Shown here: piece by piece, positions 1 to 8,705 of the stretch
How the letters are laid out: every line of letters starts with the position of its first letter
Position numbering within the stretch: position 1 is the first letter of the stretch
Origin: Clostridioides difficile CD160
Lineage (GTDB): Bacteria; Bacillota; Clostridia; Peptostreptococcales; Peptostreptococcaceae
Reading direction: 5' to 3'
NCBI RefSeq assembly: GCF_000449425.2
Contig: NZ_AVHW01000066.1
Span: 1 to 64,000 of the forward strand
DNA length: 64,000 bases
The notes under the pieces: generated by a model
Databases searched by the model: none
What the model saw: the letters and a program-made list of their open reading frames with translations, nothing else
What the model was told of the DNA's origin: nothing
Program-made: the position numbers and the translations under genes

Positions 1-67
1 ATAAATATAGTAATAATATAAAAATTTACATATAAAACTAAAAAATACAAGTAATTTACTTTTTGAG

Positions 68-96
68 TTGACAAAATATTGCATATATATTATGAT
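68..96 (+). promoter_or_regulatory. Sigma-A promoter of the T-box operon
   Basis: TTGACA at 68-73 and TATGAT at 91-96 are separated by exactly 17 bases. Transcription would start near 103 and enter the T-box leader that follows. This is read directly from the sequence. Confidence 0.8.
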
Positions 97-123
97 ATAA
101 ATCATAAATTAACTATAAATAAA

Positions 124-364
124 TATTATAGATTCGTAGAAGAAGAAAGTAGCATAAAGGAATTTTACAGAGAATTAGATTTGGCTGAGAACTAATATTG
201 GAATTTATGTGAAAAGGACTTTGGAGGATACTGTTATAATTCTGTTATAATAGTGGTTTAATTCGCCTTAAGAAAATGAGTGAGTAAAATTAATTTTTAC
301 TAATAAGAGTGGTAACACGGATTTATATTCGTCTCTTGGATTTTTCCAAGAGGCGTTTTTTATT
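124..364 (+). promoter_or_regulatory. T-box riboswitch leader with terminator
   Basis: The leader carries the conserved T-box core AGAGTGGTAACACGG at 306-320, followed by an intrinsic terminator at 330-355 (CGTCTCTTGG / CCAAGAGGCG, then a T run). Upstream lies a long Stem I-like region with the AG-rich bulge context (around 165-180) and the typical CTTTGGAG stretch at 219-226. Known T-boxes sense an uncharged tRNA and stabilise an antiterminator, so the downstream permease operon should be switched on by starvation for one amino acid. The likely specifier triplet is AGG at 215-217 (Arg), immediately followed by A, but the frame is uncertain and AAG cannot be excluded. Confidence 0.88.
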
Positions 365-501
365 ATAAAATTATTTCAGAAAATTTAAAACTATATATTA
401 AATGAAAAATATAAATATATGATAGTTAATAAATTTATAAATTAGAAAATTGTAAAATATACTAGACTCAGTGACTTTACGATTTAAATGGAGGGATGAA
501 A

Positions 502-1791
502 ATGGAAGAAGAAAAAATTAACTATGCTCTGGAACAGGTTCCAGAGAATCAAAAACGTGGTTGGGTGGCCATGTTTTCAGTTTTAGTAGCAATAGGTGTG
601 GATTTATCATCTGTTATTTTAGGGGCTGAATTGGCACAGAGTATGCCAATGAAACAAGCAATATTATCAGTAATTGTTGGTTCATTTTTTTCTGCAATTT
701 TGTATACTACATGCTCTTTGGTTGGTTCATCTACAAGCCTATCTACATCTATGATAACAAAGTATGTGTTTGGAGAAGCTGGAGCAAAAATATTTTCTCT
801 AGTTATAGGGGTTTCTTTATTAGGGTGGTTTGGAGTTCAAGTAGGTTTCTTTGCCCAAAATGCACAAATAATAATAGAAGATATATTTAATCTAGATGTT
901 AGTATGCAAATTCTAAGCCTCATAGGCGGTCTCTTGATGATGAGTACAGCTATTTATGGATATAAGGCAATGGAAAAATTAAGTGTGTATTCAGTACCTT
1001 TCTTATTAATTCTTATGATGTTAACTATATTTTTGGCTTTTAGAGCAAATGGAATTCCAGTTGATGATAATATGAAATCTACTATGACATTTGCAGGAGG
1101 AGTTTCTCTATCAATGAGTATAATAATAGTTGGTGCAATAGTATCTCCTGATATAAGTCGTTGGGCTAAAAGTAGAAGAGATTGTGCACTTTCAAGTTTC
1201 TTGGGAATACAATTTGGAAATGCCTTTATGATAGTAGTTTCAATAATACTAGTAAAATGTATGGGAACTTCAGATATTATGAGAATTTTTATTACATTGG
1301 GAATTGCTATACCAGGTATAATTGTTCTTACCTTAGCTCAATGGACTACAAACACAAGTAATGTTTATTCAGCATCACTAAGTATAGCACTTGTACTTAA
1401 AAAAGCACCTGAGAAAGTATTAACTATAGTTCTTGGTATTGTAGCAACATTATTAGCTGTATTTGGAATATATGAAGGTTTTATAGGATTTTTAAATTTA
1501 CTTGGAATTGTAATTGCACCTGTTGGTGGTGTATATACAGCAGAATATTACATAGTAAAACAAGAGCTTAAAGGTTTTGATAAGGGTGTACTATATAAAC
1601 CAATAGTTAAACGTTCAATAGCATCTTGGGTAATTGGGATACTGATAACTTACCTTTCAACATGTGGATTTATAACTCTTACTACTATAGCTCCTTTAGA
1701 TGGATTTATAGCAGGGTTTGTAGTACAATCTATTATTGGAAAAGTGCTTTGTTCAGCAAAAAATAAGCAAAATACAGATAAAGCAGTATAA
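502..1791 (+). CDS. NCS1 family permease (cytosine/purine/hydantoin type)
   Basis: A 429-residue polytopic membrane protein with about twelve hydrophobic segments and the charged N terminus usual for the NCS1 (cytosine permease, Mhp1-like) family. The start is placed at 502 because GGAGGG at 490-495 lies six bases before this ATG. The in-frame ATG at 496 would touch the ribosome-binding site. NCS1 members import nucleobases, allantoin or hydantoins with H+ or Na+. The two following genes are hydantoinase-related, so a hydantoin-like or other cyclic amide substrate is the best inference. It is the first gene of the T-box-controlled operon. The substrate is not proven by sequence. Confidence 0.88.
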   Translation: MEEEKINYALEQVPENQKRGWVAMFSVLVAIGVDLSSVILGAELAQSMPMKQAILSVIVGSFFSAILYTTCSLVGSSTSLSTSMITKYVFGEAGAKIFSLVIGVSLLGWFGVQVGFFAQNAQIIIEDIFNLDVSMQILSLIGGLLMMSTAIYGYKAMEKLSVYSVPFLLILMMLTIFLAFRANGIPVDDNMKSTMTFAGGVSLSMSIIIVGAIVSPDISRWAKSRRDCALSSFLGIQFGNAFMIVVSIILVKCMGTSDIMRIFITLGIAIPGIIVLTLAQWTTNTSNVYSASLSIALVLKKAPEKVLTIVLGIVATLLAVFGIYEGFIGFLNLLGIVIAPVGGVYTAEYYIVKQELKGFDKGVLYKPIVKRSIASWVIGILITYLSTCGFITLTTIAPLDGFIAGFVVQSIIGKVLCSAKNKQNTDKAV

Positions 1792-1844
1792 TGAAATTTG
1801 TTTATAAAGTATAAAATAAATTTGAAATATGAGGAGAAAGTAAC

Positions 1845-2924
1845 ATGAGATTTTTAACAGAAGAAAGTGTAGATAAAATAGCAGTTGGTGCAGCAGTACT
1901 TGGAACTGGAGGTGGAGGTGACCCATATGTAGGTAAATTGGTTGCAAAACAGGCAATTAAAAAATATGGTCCTGTAAAAGTAATAAGTTTAGATGAACTT
2001 GATGATGATGCTCTAGTAGTTCCAGTATCTGGTATGGGTTCTCCTGTAATTACAATAGAAAAATTACTTTCTGAGGTGGAATTAACTACACCTTTAGAAA
2101 TAATGGAGAAGTTAATAAACAGAAAAGTAGATGTTATAATTCCTATAGAAATAGGTGGAATAAACTCACTTATGCCAATAGCAGTTGCTGCAAAAAAAGG
2201 ACTACCTATTTTGGATGCTGATTCTATGGGGAGAGCTTTTCCTGAAGCTCAAATGGTAACTTTTTATCTTGAAGGGTATGAGGCATCACCTGCTGTAATG
2301 TCTGATGAAAAAGGAAATTCTGCTATTCTTTATCCTGTGGATGGAATTTGGTCAGAAAGACTAGCTAGAACTCTAACTGTGGAAATGGGAGGAAGTTCTT
2401 CTATTAGTGACTATAATTTAAGTGGAGCTCAAGTTAAAAAAGCTGCTATAGGTAATACACTTACAATAGCTGAAACTATAGGTGGATTTTTGCTTGAAAA
2501 TAAATCTGATTCAAAAGGTGCTGTTGAGAATATATTAAAAGAATTAAAAGGATATAAATTGTTTGAAGGAAAGGTAATTGATATTAAGAGAGAATTGAAA
2601 GGTGGATTTACTAGAGGACACGCCTTTTTTGCCGGAATTAATGAATATGATGGAGAGTATTCTATATTATTTCAAAATGAGAATTTAATTGCAAAAAAAG
2701 GTGATACACCACTTTGTATTACGCCAGATTTAATAGCAGTGTTAGATTTAGAAACTGGATTTCCAATAACTACAGAAAGAATAAAATACGGTTCTCGTGT
2801 TATGGTAGTAGCTTTTCCTTGTAATGAAAAATGGAGAACAGAAAAAGGAATTGAGACAGTTGGACCTGGATACTTTGGATATGATGTGGAATATAAAACA
2901 GTAGAAGAATTACAAGGAAAATAA
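1845..2924 (+). CDS. DUF917 / S-methyl thiohydantoin desulfurase domain protein
   Basis: A 359-residue soluble protein of the DUF917 family (Pfam S-Me-THD N- and C-terminal domains). The glycine-rich N-terminal motif VLGTGGGGDP (about residues 18-27) is the family hallmark. Members occur beside hydantoinase/oxoprolinase genes and NCS1 permeases, as here, and some act on thiohydantoin-like rings. A GAGGAG ribosome-binding site precedes the ATG. It lies 53 bases after the permease and 20 bases before the hydantoinase, so all three are probably one transcript. The precise reaction is unknown. A role in opening or desulfurising a hydantoin-like ring is inferred from family and context. Confidence 0.85.
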   Translation: MRFLTEESVDKIAVGAAVLGTGGGGDPYVGKLVAKQAIKKYGPVKVISLDELDDDALVVPVSGMGSPVITIEKLLSEVELTTPLEIMEKLINRKVDVIIPIEIGGINSLMPIAVAAKKGLPILDADSMGRAFPEAQMVTFYLEGYEASPAVMSDEKGNSAILYPVDGIWSERLARTLTVEMGGSSSISDYNLSGAQVKKAAIGNTLTIAETIGGFLLENKSDSKGAVENILKELKGYKLFEGKVIDIKRELKGGFTRGHAFFAGINEYDGEYSILFQNENLIAKKGDTPLCITPDLIAVLDLETGFPITTERIKYGSRVMVVAFPCNEKWRTEKGIETVGPGYFGYDVEYKTVEELQGK

Positions 2925-2944
2925 AATTTTAGGAGGAAATTTTG

Positions 2945-4489
2945 ATGTATCGTGTAGGAATTGACGTTGGAGGAACAAATACAGATGCTTGTATACTGGA
3001 TGGGGAATTAAAAGTAATTCATTCAGTTAAAGTAGCAACTACAAAAGATGTTGAAACTGGTGTTTATAATGCCTTAAAAAAAGTTATAGATGAAAGTGAA
3101 ATTGACCATTCTTTAATAAAGTATGCTATGCTTGGTACAACTCATTGTACAAATGCTATTGTAGAAAGAAAAAGATTAAATAATGTAGCAATGATAAGAA
3201 TAGGAAAGCCAGCAACCACTGCTATTCTCCCTTTTATAGATTGGCCAGAAGATTTAAGAGAAAAAATAGAACTAGATTCAATACTGGTATCTGGTGGATA
3301 TGAATTTGATGGTAGAAAGATAAATGAACTTTGCAAAGAAGAAGTTGTAGAATTTTGTAATAAAATAAAAGACAGAGTGGAAAGTGTTGCAATAAGTGGA
3401 GTATTTGCTCCAGTAAATAAACAACAAGAAGAGGAAGTTGCAAAGTGGGTTAGAGAAATTTTAGGTGATATTCCTATATCTTTATCAAATGAAATAGGTA
3501 ATATAGGTATACTAGAAAGAGAAAATGGAGCCATTTTAAATTCTGCATTATCTCAAGTAGGTAAAGCAGTATCTTTAGGATTTGAAAAAGCACTTAAAGA
3601 TTTAGGTATAGATGCACAAATTTATTTTAGTCAAAATGATGGAACATTAATGAATTTAGAGTATACAATGAAATATCCAATTTTTACAATTGGATGTGGA
3701 ATAACAAATTCTATCAGAGGAGCTTCTTTCTTGTCAGAAGTAAAAAATGCAATAGTACTTGATGTTGGAGGTACTACAAGTGACCTAGGTGTACTATACA
3801 ATGGATTCCCTAGAGAATCATCAATTCCTGTTACAATTGGAGGAGTACATACAAACTTTAGAATGCCAGATGTTTTAACTATTGGTCTTGCTGGTGGGAC
3901 ATGTGTAAAAGGTGAAAAAGATAATATAAAGATAGGTCCTGAAAGTGTTGGATATAAAATAACTGAAGATGCAATAATATTTGGTGGAGATACTTTAACT
4001 TTATCAGATGTTGTGACAAAGTTAGATATGGCATTTGAAGATAGAAAAACTAATGTTGAACATTTAGATAAAGAGTATTGTGATGAGGTATATAAAAAGG
4101 TAATTTTAAAACTAGAGGATGCTGTAGACCAAATGAAAACTAGCCAAGGTGATGTTGAGTTAGTTTTAACAGGGGGAGGGAGTATAATTGTTCCTGAAAA
4201 ATTAAAAGGCATAAGTAATGTTATAAGACCTCCTCATTATACTGCTGCAAATGCTATTGGTGCAGCATTAGGACAAATAAGTGGAGATGTAGAAAAAGTA
4301 TATAGTTTAGATAAAATGTCTAGAGAAGATGCTATAGAAGATGCAAAACAAGAGGCAGTAAATAAAGCTCTAAAGGCTGGTGCTAAAAAAGATACTATAG
4401 AAGTATTAAACATAGAAGATGTTCCACTTGCATACCTTCCTGGAAATGCACTTCTTATAAAAGTAAAAGTTGTTGGTGATTTAATTTAA
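2945..4489 (+). CDS. Hydantoinase/oxoprolinase family protein (HyuA-like)
   Basis: A 514-residue protein with the hydantoinase A N-terminal domain followed by the ASKHA-fold hydantoinase A domain. Phosphate-binding motifs are visible at the N terminus (GIDVGGTNTDACIL), in the middle (VLDVGGTTSDLGVL) and near residue 410 (LTGGGS). The start is set at 2945: AGGAGG at 2931-2936 lies eight bases before this ATG, whereas the upstream in-frame TTG at 2942 is less suitable. HyuA proteins couple ATP hydrolysis to opening of 5-membered cyclic amides, usually with a HyuB partner. No HyuB is present here, and the DUF917 protein may take its place. It is the last gene of the operon and is followed by a terminator. 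Confidence 0.88.
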   Translation: MYRVGIDVGGTNTDACILDGELKVIHSVKVATTKDVETGVYNALKKVIDESEIDHSLIKYAMLGTTHCTNAIVERKRLNNVAMIRIGKPATTAILPFIDWPEDLREKIELDSILVSGGYEFDGRKINELCKEEVVEFCNKIKDRVESVAISGVFAPVNKQQEEEVAKWVREILGDIPISLSNEIGNIGILERENGAILNSALSQVGKAVSLGFEKALKDLGIDAQIYFSQNDGTLMNLEYTMKYPIFTIGCGITNSIRGASFLSEVKNAIVLDVGGTTSDLGVLYNGFPRESSIPVTIGGVHTNFRMPDVLTIGLAGGTCVKGEKDNIKIGPESVGYKITEDAIIFGGDTLTLSDVVTKLDMAFEDRKTNVEHLDKEYCDEVYKKVILKLEDAVDQMKTSQGDVELVLTGGGSIIVPEKLKGISNVIRPPHYTAANAIGAALGQISGDVEKVYSLDKMSREDAIEDAKQEAVNKALKAGAKKDTIEVLNIEDVPLAYLPGNALLIKVKVVGDLI

Positions 4490-4530
4490 AGAAGAATTTA
4501 ATTATTTTTAAAATTATTTTAAATATAAAA

Positions 4531-4566
4531 AAATCGGTGCTTAATTTGTACCGATTTTTGTTTTTT
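4531..4566 (+). terminator. Intrinsic terminator of the hydantoinase operon
   Basis: AAATCGGT and ACCGATTT form an 8-bp stem around an 11-base loop, followed by T-rich sequence. The symmetric A/T flanks mean it may also serve the convergent RHH gene. Confidence 0.8.
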
Positions 4567-4849
4567 AGTAAAGAACTCGTTTTTTTGCTTCTGCTATAGC
4601 TCTAGCAGCACTTTTTGCTTGTATTCTTTTTTCTTCTTCTTTTTTGAACGCATTTATTGTTTCATTTAAATTTTTATCATGTTCATTTTTTTCTTTATCT
4701 TCATTTTCTCTATATACTAATACATAATTTATTATTGATTCATTTATTATCTGGGATATACTCTTATTCTCATTAATTCCTATCCTTTTAACTTCTTTGA
4801 GTAATGTTTCATCAATATGAACCGTTGTTTGCTTTGTGTTTTTTGCCAT
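4565..4849 (-). CDS. Ribbon-helix-helix DNA-binding protein
   Basis: A 94-residue protein. Its N-terminal half reads as a CopG/Arc-type ribbon-helix-helix: a beta strand (KQTTVHIDETLL) followed by two helices with the NKSISQIINESI turn. The C-terminal half is highly charged and rich in Lys/Glu (coiled-coil-like). The ATG at 4849 is chosen because GAGGTG lies seven bases upstream; the in-frame GTG farther upstream is part of that ribosome-binding site. Two near-identical palindromes flank its promoter, which fits autoregulation. No toxin gene adjoins it, so it is either a solitary regulator or an orphan antitoxin-like protein. Confidence 0.8.
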   Translation of the reverse strand: MAKNTKQTTVHIDETLLKEVKRIGINENKSISQIINESIINYVLVYRENEDKEKNEHDKNLNETINAFKKEEEKRIQAKSAARAIAEAKKRVLY

Positions 4850-4870
4850 GTTAATCACCTCTTAAAAAGA

Positions 4871-4918
4871 ATTTTAACATTAAAATTTTTTTTAGTCAAT
4901 AAATTTTAATATTAAAAT
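4871..4918 (-). promoter_or_regulatory. RHH gene promoter flanked by paired palindromic operators
   Basis: Palindromes ATTTTAACATTAAAAT (4871-4886) and ATTTTAATATTAAAAT (4903-4918) start 32 bp apart, about three helical turns. Between them on the minus strand is TTGACT (4894-4899), 17 bases, then TAAAAT (4871-4876). One palindrome covers the -10 and the other lies just upstream of the -35. This is the geometry of an autorepressed promoter. Assignment to the RHH protein is inferred. Confidence 0.65.
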
Positions 4919-5676
4919 TCTTTAAAGGTTTTATTTGATTTTCTAAAATTTTCTATTGCATTTATCATGTTATTTTTTATATTTTCACCTAATATAGAAG
5001 ACTTTAGTCTAGGGTTTTTAATATGGTCATAAATTGGCTCTAAAAATTCGACTTCAACTGGAAGAGAATTAATTTTACCAATAGGTTGATACCCTTCATA
5101 AGTATCTTTTGAATTTTTTATTACTAGTGGAACAATAGGGCATTTTGCTTTATATGCTATTTTTAAAGCTCCACTTCTAAAATCCGATACTAGTGAATTT
5201 GGTTCTTTAATCCATGTTAAATCTCCTTCTGGAAATATTGCCATACTTTGACCTTTAAGTATATTTTGAGAGGCTTCAGTAATACTTTTTATTCCTTCTC
5301 GATTGTTTTTTCTGTTTACATATACACATCTTAGTAATTTTGCCCATTCTTTAAATATAGGTATATTTCTCCAAACTGGTTCGTCTGCAATTACACATCC
5401 AATTGGTCTTTCTACACTTGCTGCTAATATGAAGCTATCGAGCATACTAGAATGATTTACAACAAATAGAAGTGGTTCTTTTGGTAGTGTATCTTTTCCA
5501 ATTATGTTAAGGTCTATATTTACTATATCTAAAGATTTTCTAGCTTGTTTTTGCATAAATTCAAATTTTTCTTTTAAGCTAAATTTATCAGGATTTTTTT
5601 TAATTTTAATGAGTCTAGGTATAGAAGATGTAAAGCCTATAAGTTGATATGTAGCAAATTTTAAGTAATTATTCAT
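4912..5676 (-). CDS. plsC: 1-acyl-sn-glycerol-3-phosphate acyltransferase (PlsC family)
   Basis: A 254-residue lysophosphatidate acyltransferase of the PlsC family. The catalytic NHxxxxD motif reads NHSSMLD (about residues 75-81). The FPEG substrate-binding motif is present (about residue 148), and a region near residue 185 (CPIVPLVI) matches the conserved hydrophobic block. It would acylate the sn-2 position during phosphatidic acid synthesis at the inner face of the membrane. AAGGAG precedes the ATG. It is monocistronic, and its 3' end abuts the RHH promoter/operator region, so the second palindrome may also act in its transcript end. Confidence 0.88.
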   Translation of the reverse strand: MNNYLKFATYQLIGFTSSIPRLIKIKKNPDKFSLKEKFEFMQKQARKSLDIVNIDLNIIGKDTLPKEPLLFVVNHSSMLDSFILAASVERPIGCVIADEPVWRNIPIFKEWAKLLRCVYVNRKNNREGIKSITEASQNILKGQSMAIFPEGDLTWIKEPNSLVSDFRSGALKIAYKAKCPIVPLVIKNSKDTYEGYQPIGKINSLPVEVEFLEPIYDHIKNPRLKSSILGENIKNNMINAIENFRKSNKTFKEF

Positions 5677-5881
5677 AAAATTATCTCCTTAAAATAAAAT
5701 TATTTATTACTGTAAAGATTTTAACATAAAATAAAATTTAAGTCTATTTTAATTCCATTATATAATCTATATTTAAAATAGACAGATATTAAAATTTTAT
5801 ACTTTTAATTTTATAAATTAGATTTTATCAATAAATTACTATTCTATTAAATTAACTTAATAACCTTTAAATTCAATTATA

Positions 5882-5910
5882 AAAACTGTTGCAGATTACC
5901 AACAACAGTT
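5882..5910 (-). terminator. Terminator downstream of the DUF3795 gene
   Basis: On the minus strand AAACTGTTG and CAACAGTTT form a 9-bp stem followed by a T run. It lies about 40 bases beyond the DUF3795 stop codon. Confidence 0.75.
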
Positions 5911-5947
5911 TAAAAAGAGCTACTTTATAATATAGAAATGATATATA

Positions 5948-6220
5948 TTAACTCATAAGGCTAGCAATAGCCCATTCTTTACACTGAGCAATTCTTTTTC
6001 CATCATCACCTTGTTCTTTGTCATATGCAAATTGATTAAGCATCTCACATGGAAATGTATCACATTGACCACAATGTGTAAGATTTTTATTTTCACAACA
6101 TGATTTTACAGGACATTCTTCACCCCAAAAAGGCTTGTCAATGCATGTACATCCTTTGCAATTGACCTTTTCTTTATACTCACATTCATAACACAAAATT
6201 CCACATCTTGATTCTATCAT
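5948..6220 (-). CDS. DUF3795 cysteine-rich protein
   Basis: A 90-residue protein with many cysteines in a DUF3795-like pattern (CGILCYECEYK, CKGCTCI, CPVKSCCE, CGQCDTFPCE), which suggests Zn or Fe-S binding. GGAGTGA precedes the ATG. It lies 41 bases downstream of the AraC-type regulator on the same strand, so the two are probably co-transcribed, with the terminator beyond this gene. The function of DUF3795 proteins is unknown; they often sit beside transcription regulators in clostridia. Confidence 0.8.
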   Translation of the reverse strand: MIESRCGILCYECEYKEKVNCKGCTCIDKPFWGEECPVKSCCENKNLTHCGQCDTFPCEMLNQFAYDKEQGDDGKRIAQCKEWAIASLMS

Positions 6221-6261
6221 TCTGACTCACTCCTTAAATATAAATTTTATATGATTGTACA

Positions 6262-7071
6262 TCAAAATTTATACTTTTCATTGTAAAAATCGGACAAATT
6301 TTTTATATAGGTTGTTGGATTAACTCCACAGATAGATTTAAAATCATTTATAAAATGGGATTGGTCGTAATAACCAATCTCTTGTGCTAAAGTTGTAAAT
6401 GGTATTCTATTATTTTGCACTTCTTGTAATACAATATTTATACGAAGTAGTCTTAGATATGATTTAACACTCATACCAAGAGAATTATTAAAAATTCTGT
6501 TTAAATGACGTTCACTATAACAACTTATTTGAGAAATATTTTTAACTGACATAATAGAGTCCTGTTTTCTTGCATTTTCAAGTATTGGGATAGTCATATC
6601 TACTATATCTGATTTGAATAAATATGATAAAAATAGCATATCTAATTCTTCTATTAATTCTTTTATAGTACTTGTTTTTTCAAAAATAGAATTAATCTCT
6701 GAGCTAAATAATGTATTAAAATCTTCAAGTTTAATTTTTAAATCTGTGGATTCTCTTTGAGAAAGACCTGTCAAATAATACATTCCACCTGGACGAAACT
6801 CAACAAATACCCTGAAGAGTACACTTTCTATATCATTTTTTACAACAATAGTTTTTGTTGTAGCTCCCCAAAATTCACTCTCCATACATTTCTTATCAAA
6901 TTTAAATATCATACATCCACTAGCATCAGGTATTAATGTAAGATTTTCTTTAATATTTATATCTGGAATAGATATTGTATAGTGTGCTATATATGGTCTT
7001 AACAATTTATTTGGCAAAATATATGTATACTGTTTGCAAGTATTTAAAATATTGTTGATTATTTCATTCAT
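6262..7071 (-). CDS. AraC family transcriptional regulator
   Basis: A 269-residue regulator. The N-terminal part (about 1-150) resembles the ligand-binding domain of DUF6597-type AraC proteins, and two helix-turn-helix motifs of the AraC DNA-binding domain lie at about 165-260 (for example SCYSERHLNRIFNNSLGMSVKSY and IGYYDQSHFINDFK). AGGAGG precedes the ATG. The signal is unknown. A likely target is its own operon with the DUF3795 gene. Confidence 0.85.
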   Translation of the reverse strand: MNEIINNILNTCKQYTYILPNKLLRPYIAHYTISIPDINIKENLTLIPDASGCMIFKFDKKCMESEFWGATTKTIVVKNDIESVLFRVFVEFRPGGMYYLTGLSQRESTDLKIKLEDFNTLFSSEINSIFEKTSTIKELIEELDMLFLSYLFKSDIVDMTIPILENARKQDSIMSVKNISQISCYSERHLNRIFNNSLGMSVKSYLRLLRINIVLQEVQNNRIPFTTLAQEIGYYDQSHFINDFKSICGVNPTTYIKNLSDFYNEKYKF

Positions 7072-7387
7072 AAGTATTTCCTCCTAATATATCAAAAACA
7101 AATATGCTAATTTATTTTGATATATATAATAAACAAATTCTGATTTAACTAAAATATTTCAATAAGGTACTCTTGTTAAATTCGGATACAATAATTGTAA
7201 AATAAAATTTCAAAATATACAATTACTATAAATTATAGATACTCAACAAATATAGATATTAAAGAAGAACAGATATAAATTAGAATCAGAAAATAATAGT
7301 GTTACTTTCATAATAAATACATATAAAGATATTTTTAAGAATAAAATTTATTATTAAATAAAAAATAAAGGAGAGTGGTTTAATAGC
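7072..7387. other. Divergent intergenic region
   Basis: This region separates the AraC gene (minus) from the small SHOCT-like gene (plus). It contains the inverted repeat AATTGTA (7193-7199) / TACAATT (7218-7224) with an 18-base spacer, a possible operator. No clear consensus promoter or open reading frame was found. AT content is very high. Confidence 0.4.
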
Positions 7388-7669
7388 ATGGCATCAAAAC
7401 AAACACCAAGAAATAATTTAGAAAAGTTTTTGAGAATAAGAGTTTTATCACATACAGGCGATAAAATACATATAAAATTACCTGTGAATTTTGCAAAGAG
7501 AATGATTGAGAATAATGCTTTGGATTTATTTAATGGGAAAGATGATGTAGTTGATGGTAAAAAGGTTACTGAAATATTAGTCAAAGCATTTGACTATGAC
7601 TTAACTGGAGAAGTAGTTCATTTGGAGAGAAAAAATGGAGATATTATTAAGGTTTCAATTATACAATAG
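7388..7669 (+). CDS. SHOCT-like / LiaX-YvlB N-terminal domain-type small protein
   Basis: A 93-residue protein whose core (about 13-93; FLRIRVLSHTGDKIHIKLPVNFAKRMI and the GKKVTEI segment) resembles the SHOCT-like domain found at the N terminus of LiaX/YvlB-type envelope-stress proteins. It has no signal peptide or membrane segment. A GGAGAG site lies rather far (about 12 bases) before the ATG, and no better start is visible. It is monocistronic and ends before a terminator. The function of the isolated domain is not known, and the family call is tentative. Confidence 0.65.
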   Translation: MASKQTPRNNLEKFLRIRVLSHTGDKIHIKLPVNFAKRMIENNALDLFNGKDDVVDGKKVTEILVKAFDYDLTGEVVHLERKNGDIIKVSIIQ

Positions 7670-7750
7670 AACTAATTTATATGAATTTTATTTTGAAAAA
7701 ATATAACTAATTGAGAATCAGTAAGAAAGTTTAGCTTATTGTTAGCATAT

Positions 7751-7786
7751 AATACACATTTATAATTTATAGATGTGTATTTTTTA
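7751..7786 (+). terminator. Intrinsic terminator after the SHOCT-like gene
   Basis: AATACACAT and ATGTGTATT form a 9-bp stem followed by six T residues. Confidence 0.8.
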
Positions 7787-8007
7787 TATGTAAAGTTTAA
7801 ATGTTTAGATTATGAAAATATTACAATTTTGGAAATAGATGTAAATATATGTTGTATAGTATAATATAAATAGTATATTACTTTGTAAAGTCATCAAATA
7901 AATCCAAGTTAAAAAACAAGTTAAGGAATACAGTGTTATTAGGTAGAATATTGAGAGTATTTTTTATAGCCAAAGGGTCAGAACGAGAAAAAGTGGAGGA
8001 GGAAAAC

Positions 8008-8544
8008 ATGTTTACAGATGGAAGAAGCAAGAAAGTAGTTTTTATAGCGCATTGCTTATTAAATCAAAATGCCATTTCAGATGGGACTGCTATATATCCT
8101 GCAACATTTAAGGATGTAATTGAATTATTTATTAATGCAGAAGTAGGTATTGTTCAATTACCATGTCCAGAACTTTGTTGTTTGGGAATTGATAGGGGAA
8201 ATAAAAATGGTGCTAATGAAGATGTAGTAAAAGAAAATACGAGGATTAGGAAAGAAATGCAAAAAGATGATAAATATAAAAAGTTACAATTATTAGTTGA
8301 TTATGTGATGCAACAAATCTTAGAATATAACAAATATGGTTTTAAAATAGTAGGTATTATAGGTGCTAATCGTTCTCCAAATTGTGGAGTTGATACTACT
8401 TCAGACAATGATGAAGAAATCAATGGGAAGGGTTTGTTTATATCAGAACTTTATGAAAAACTTGTAAAAGAGAATTTATCAATTCCAATGATAGGGTTAA
8501 AGGGTACAGATGACTGTATGATGAAGATAACAGCATTACTTTAA
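8008..8544 (+). CDS. TudS/DUF523-related putative desulfidase
   Basis: A 178-residue protein of the DUF523/TudS-related group (the clade called CD3072 family in C. difficile annotation). Conserved cysteines lie in AHCLLNQNA (about residue 15), LPCPELCCLG (about 50-57) and SPNCGVDTT (about 130). TudS uses three cysteines to bind a [4Fe-4S] cluster that takes sulfur from thiouracil, and the same kind of site is plausible here. The start at 8008 is chosen because GGAGGAGG lies five bases before it. The frame is open upstream to 7933, but that part lacks a ribosome-binding site. The substrate is unknown. Confidence 0.78.
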   Translation: MFTDGRSKKVVFIAHCLLNQNAISDGTAIYPATFKDVIELFINAEVGIVQLPCPELCCLGIDRGNKNGANEDVVKENTRIRKEMQKDDKYKKLQLLVDYVMQQILEYNKYGFKIVGIIGANRSPNCGVDTTSDNDEEINGKGLFISELYEKLVKENLSIPMIGLKGTDDCMMKITALL

Positions 8545-8626
8545 AAAAATGATTTTTTACATTGATATGATACTTATTTTTGGCATAAGACTTATATTAG
8601 TATAGTAAAGAAAGAATAACAAAAAA

Positions 8627-8670
8627 ACGGGACGTGGTAGCCAATTACTGGCAAAGACGCCCTGTTTTTT
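8627..8670. terminator. Bidirectional terminator with an internal-loop hairpin
   Basis: The outer stem ACGGG-CGT / ACG-CCTGT encloses a purine-rich internal loop (GGTA/AAAG) and an inner stem GCCA/TGGC. It is flanked by A7 on the left and T6 on the right, so it works on both strands between convergent genes. The G+C content is unusual for this genome. Confidence 0.75.
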
Positions 8671-8705
8671 CATATAGCCTAGAAATATGTACTTTTTTTA
8701 ATTTA

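Noticed and set aside
8627-8670. Possible small riboswitch (resemblance to a c-di-GMP-type GCAAAGACGC segment)
   Set aside because: The element lies between convergent genes with A and T runs on both sides and lacks the rest of the c-di-GMP aptamer. A bidirectional terminator explains it better.
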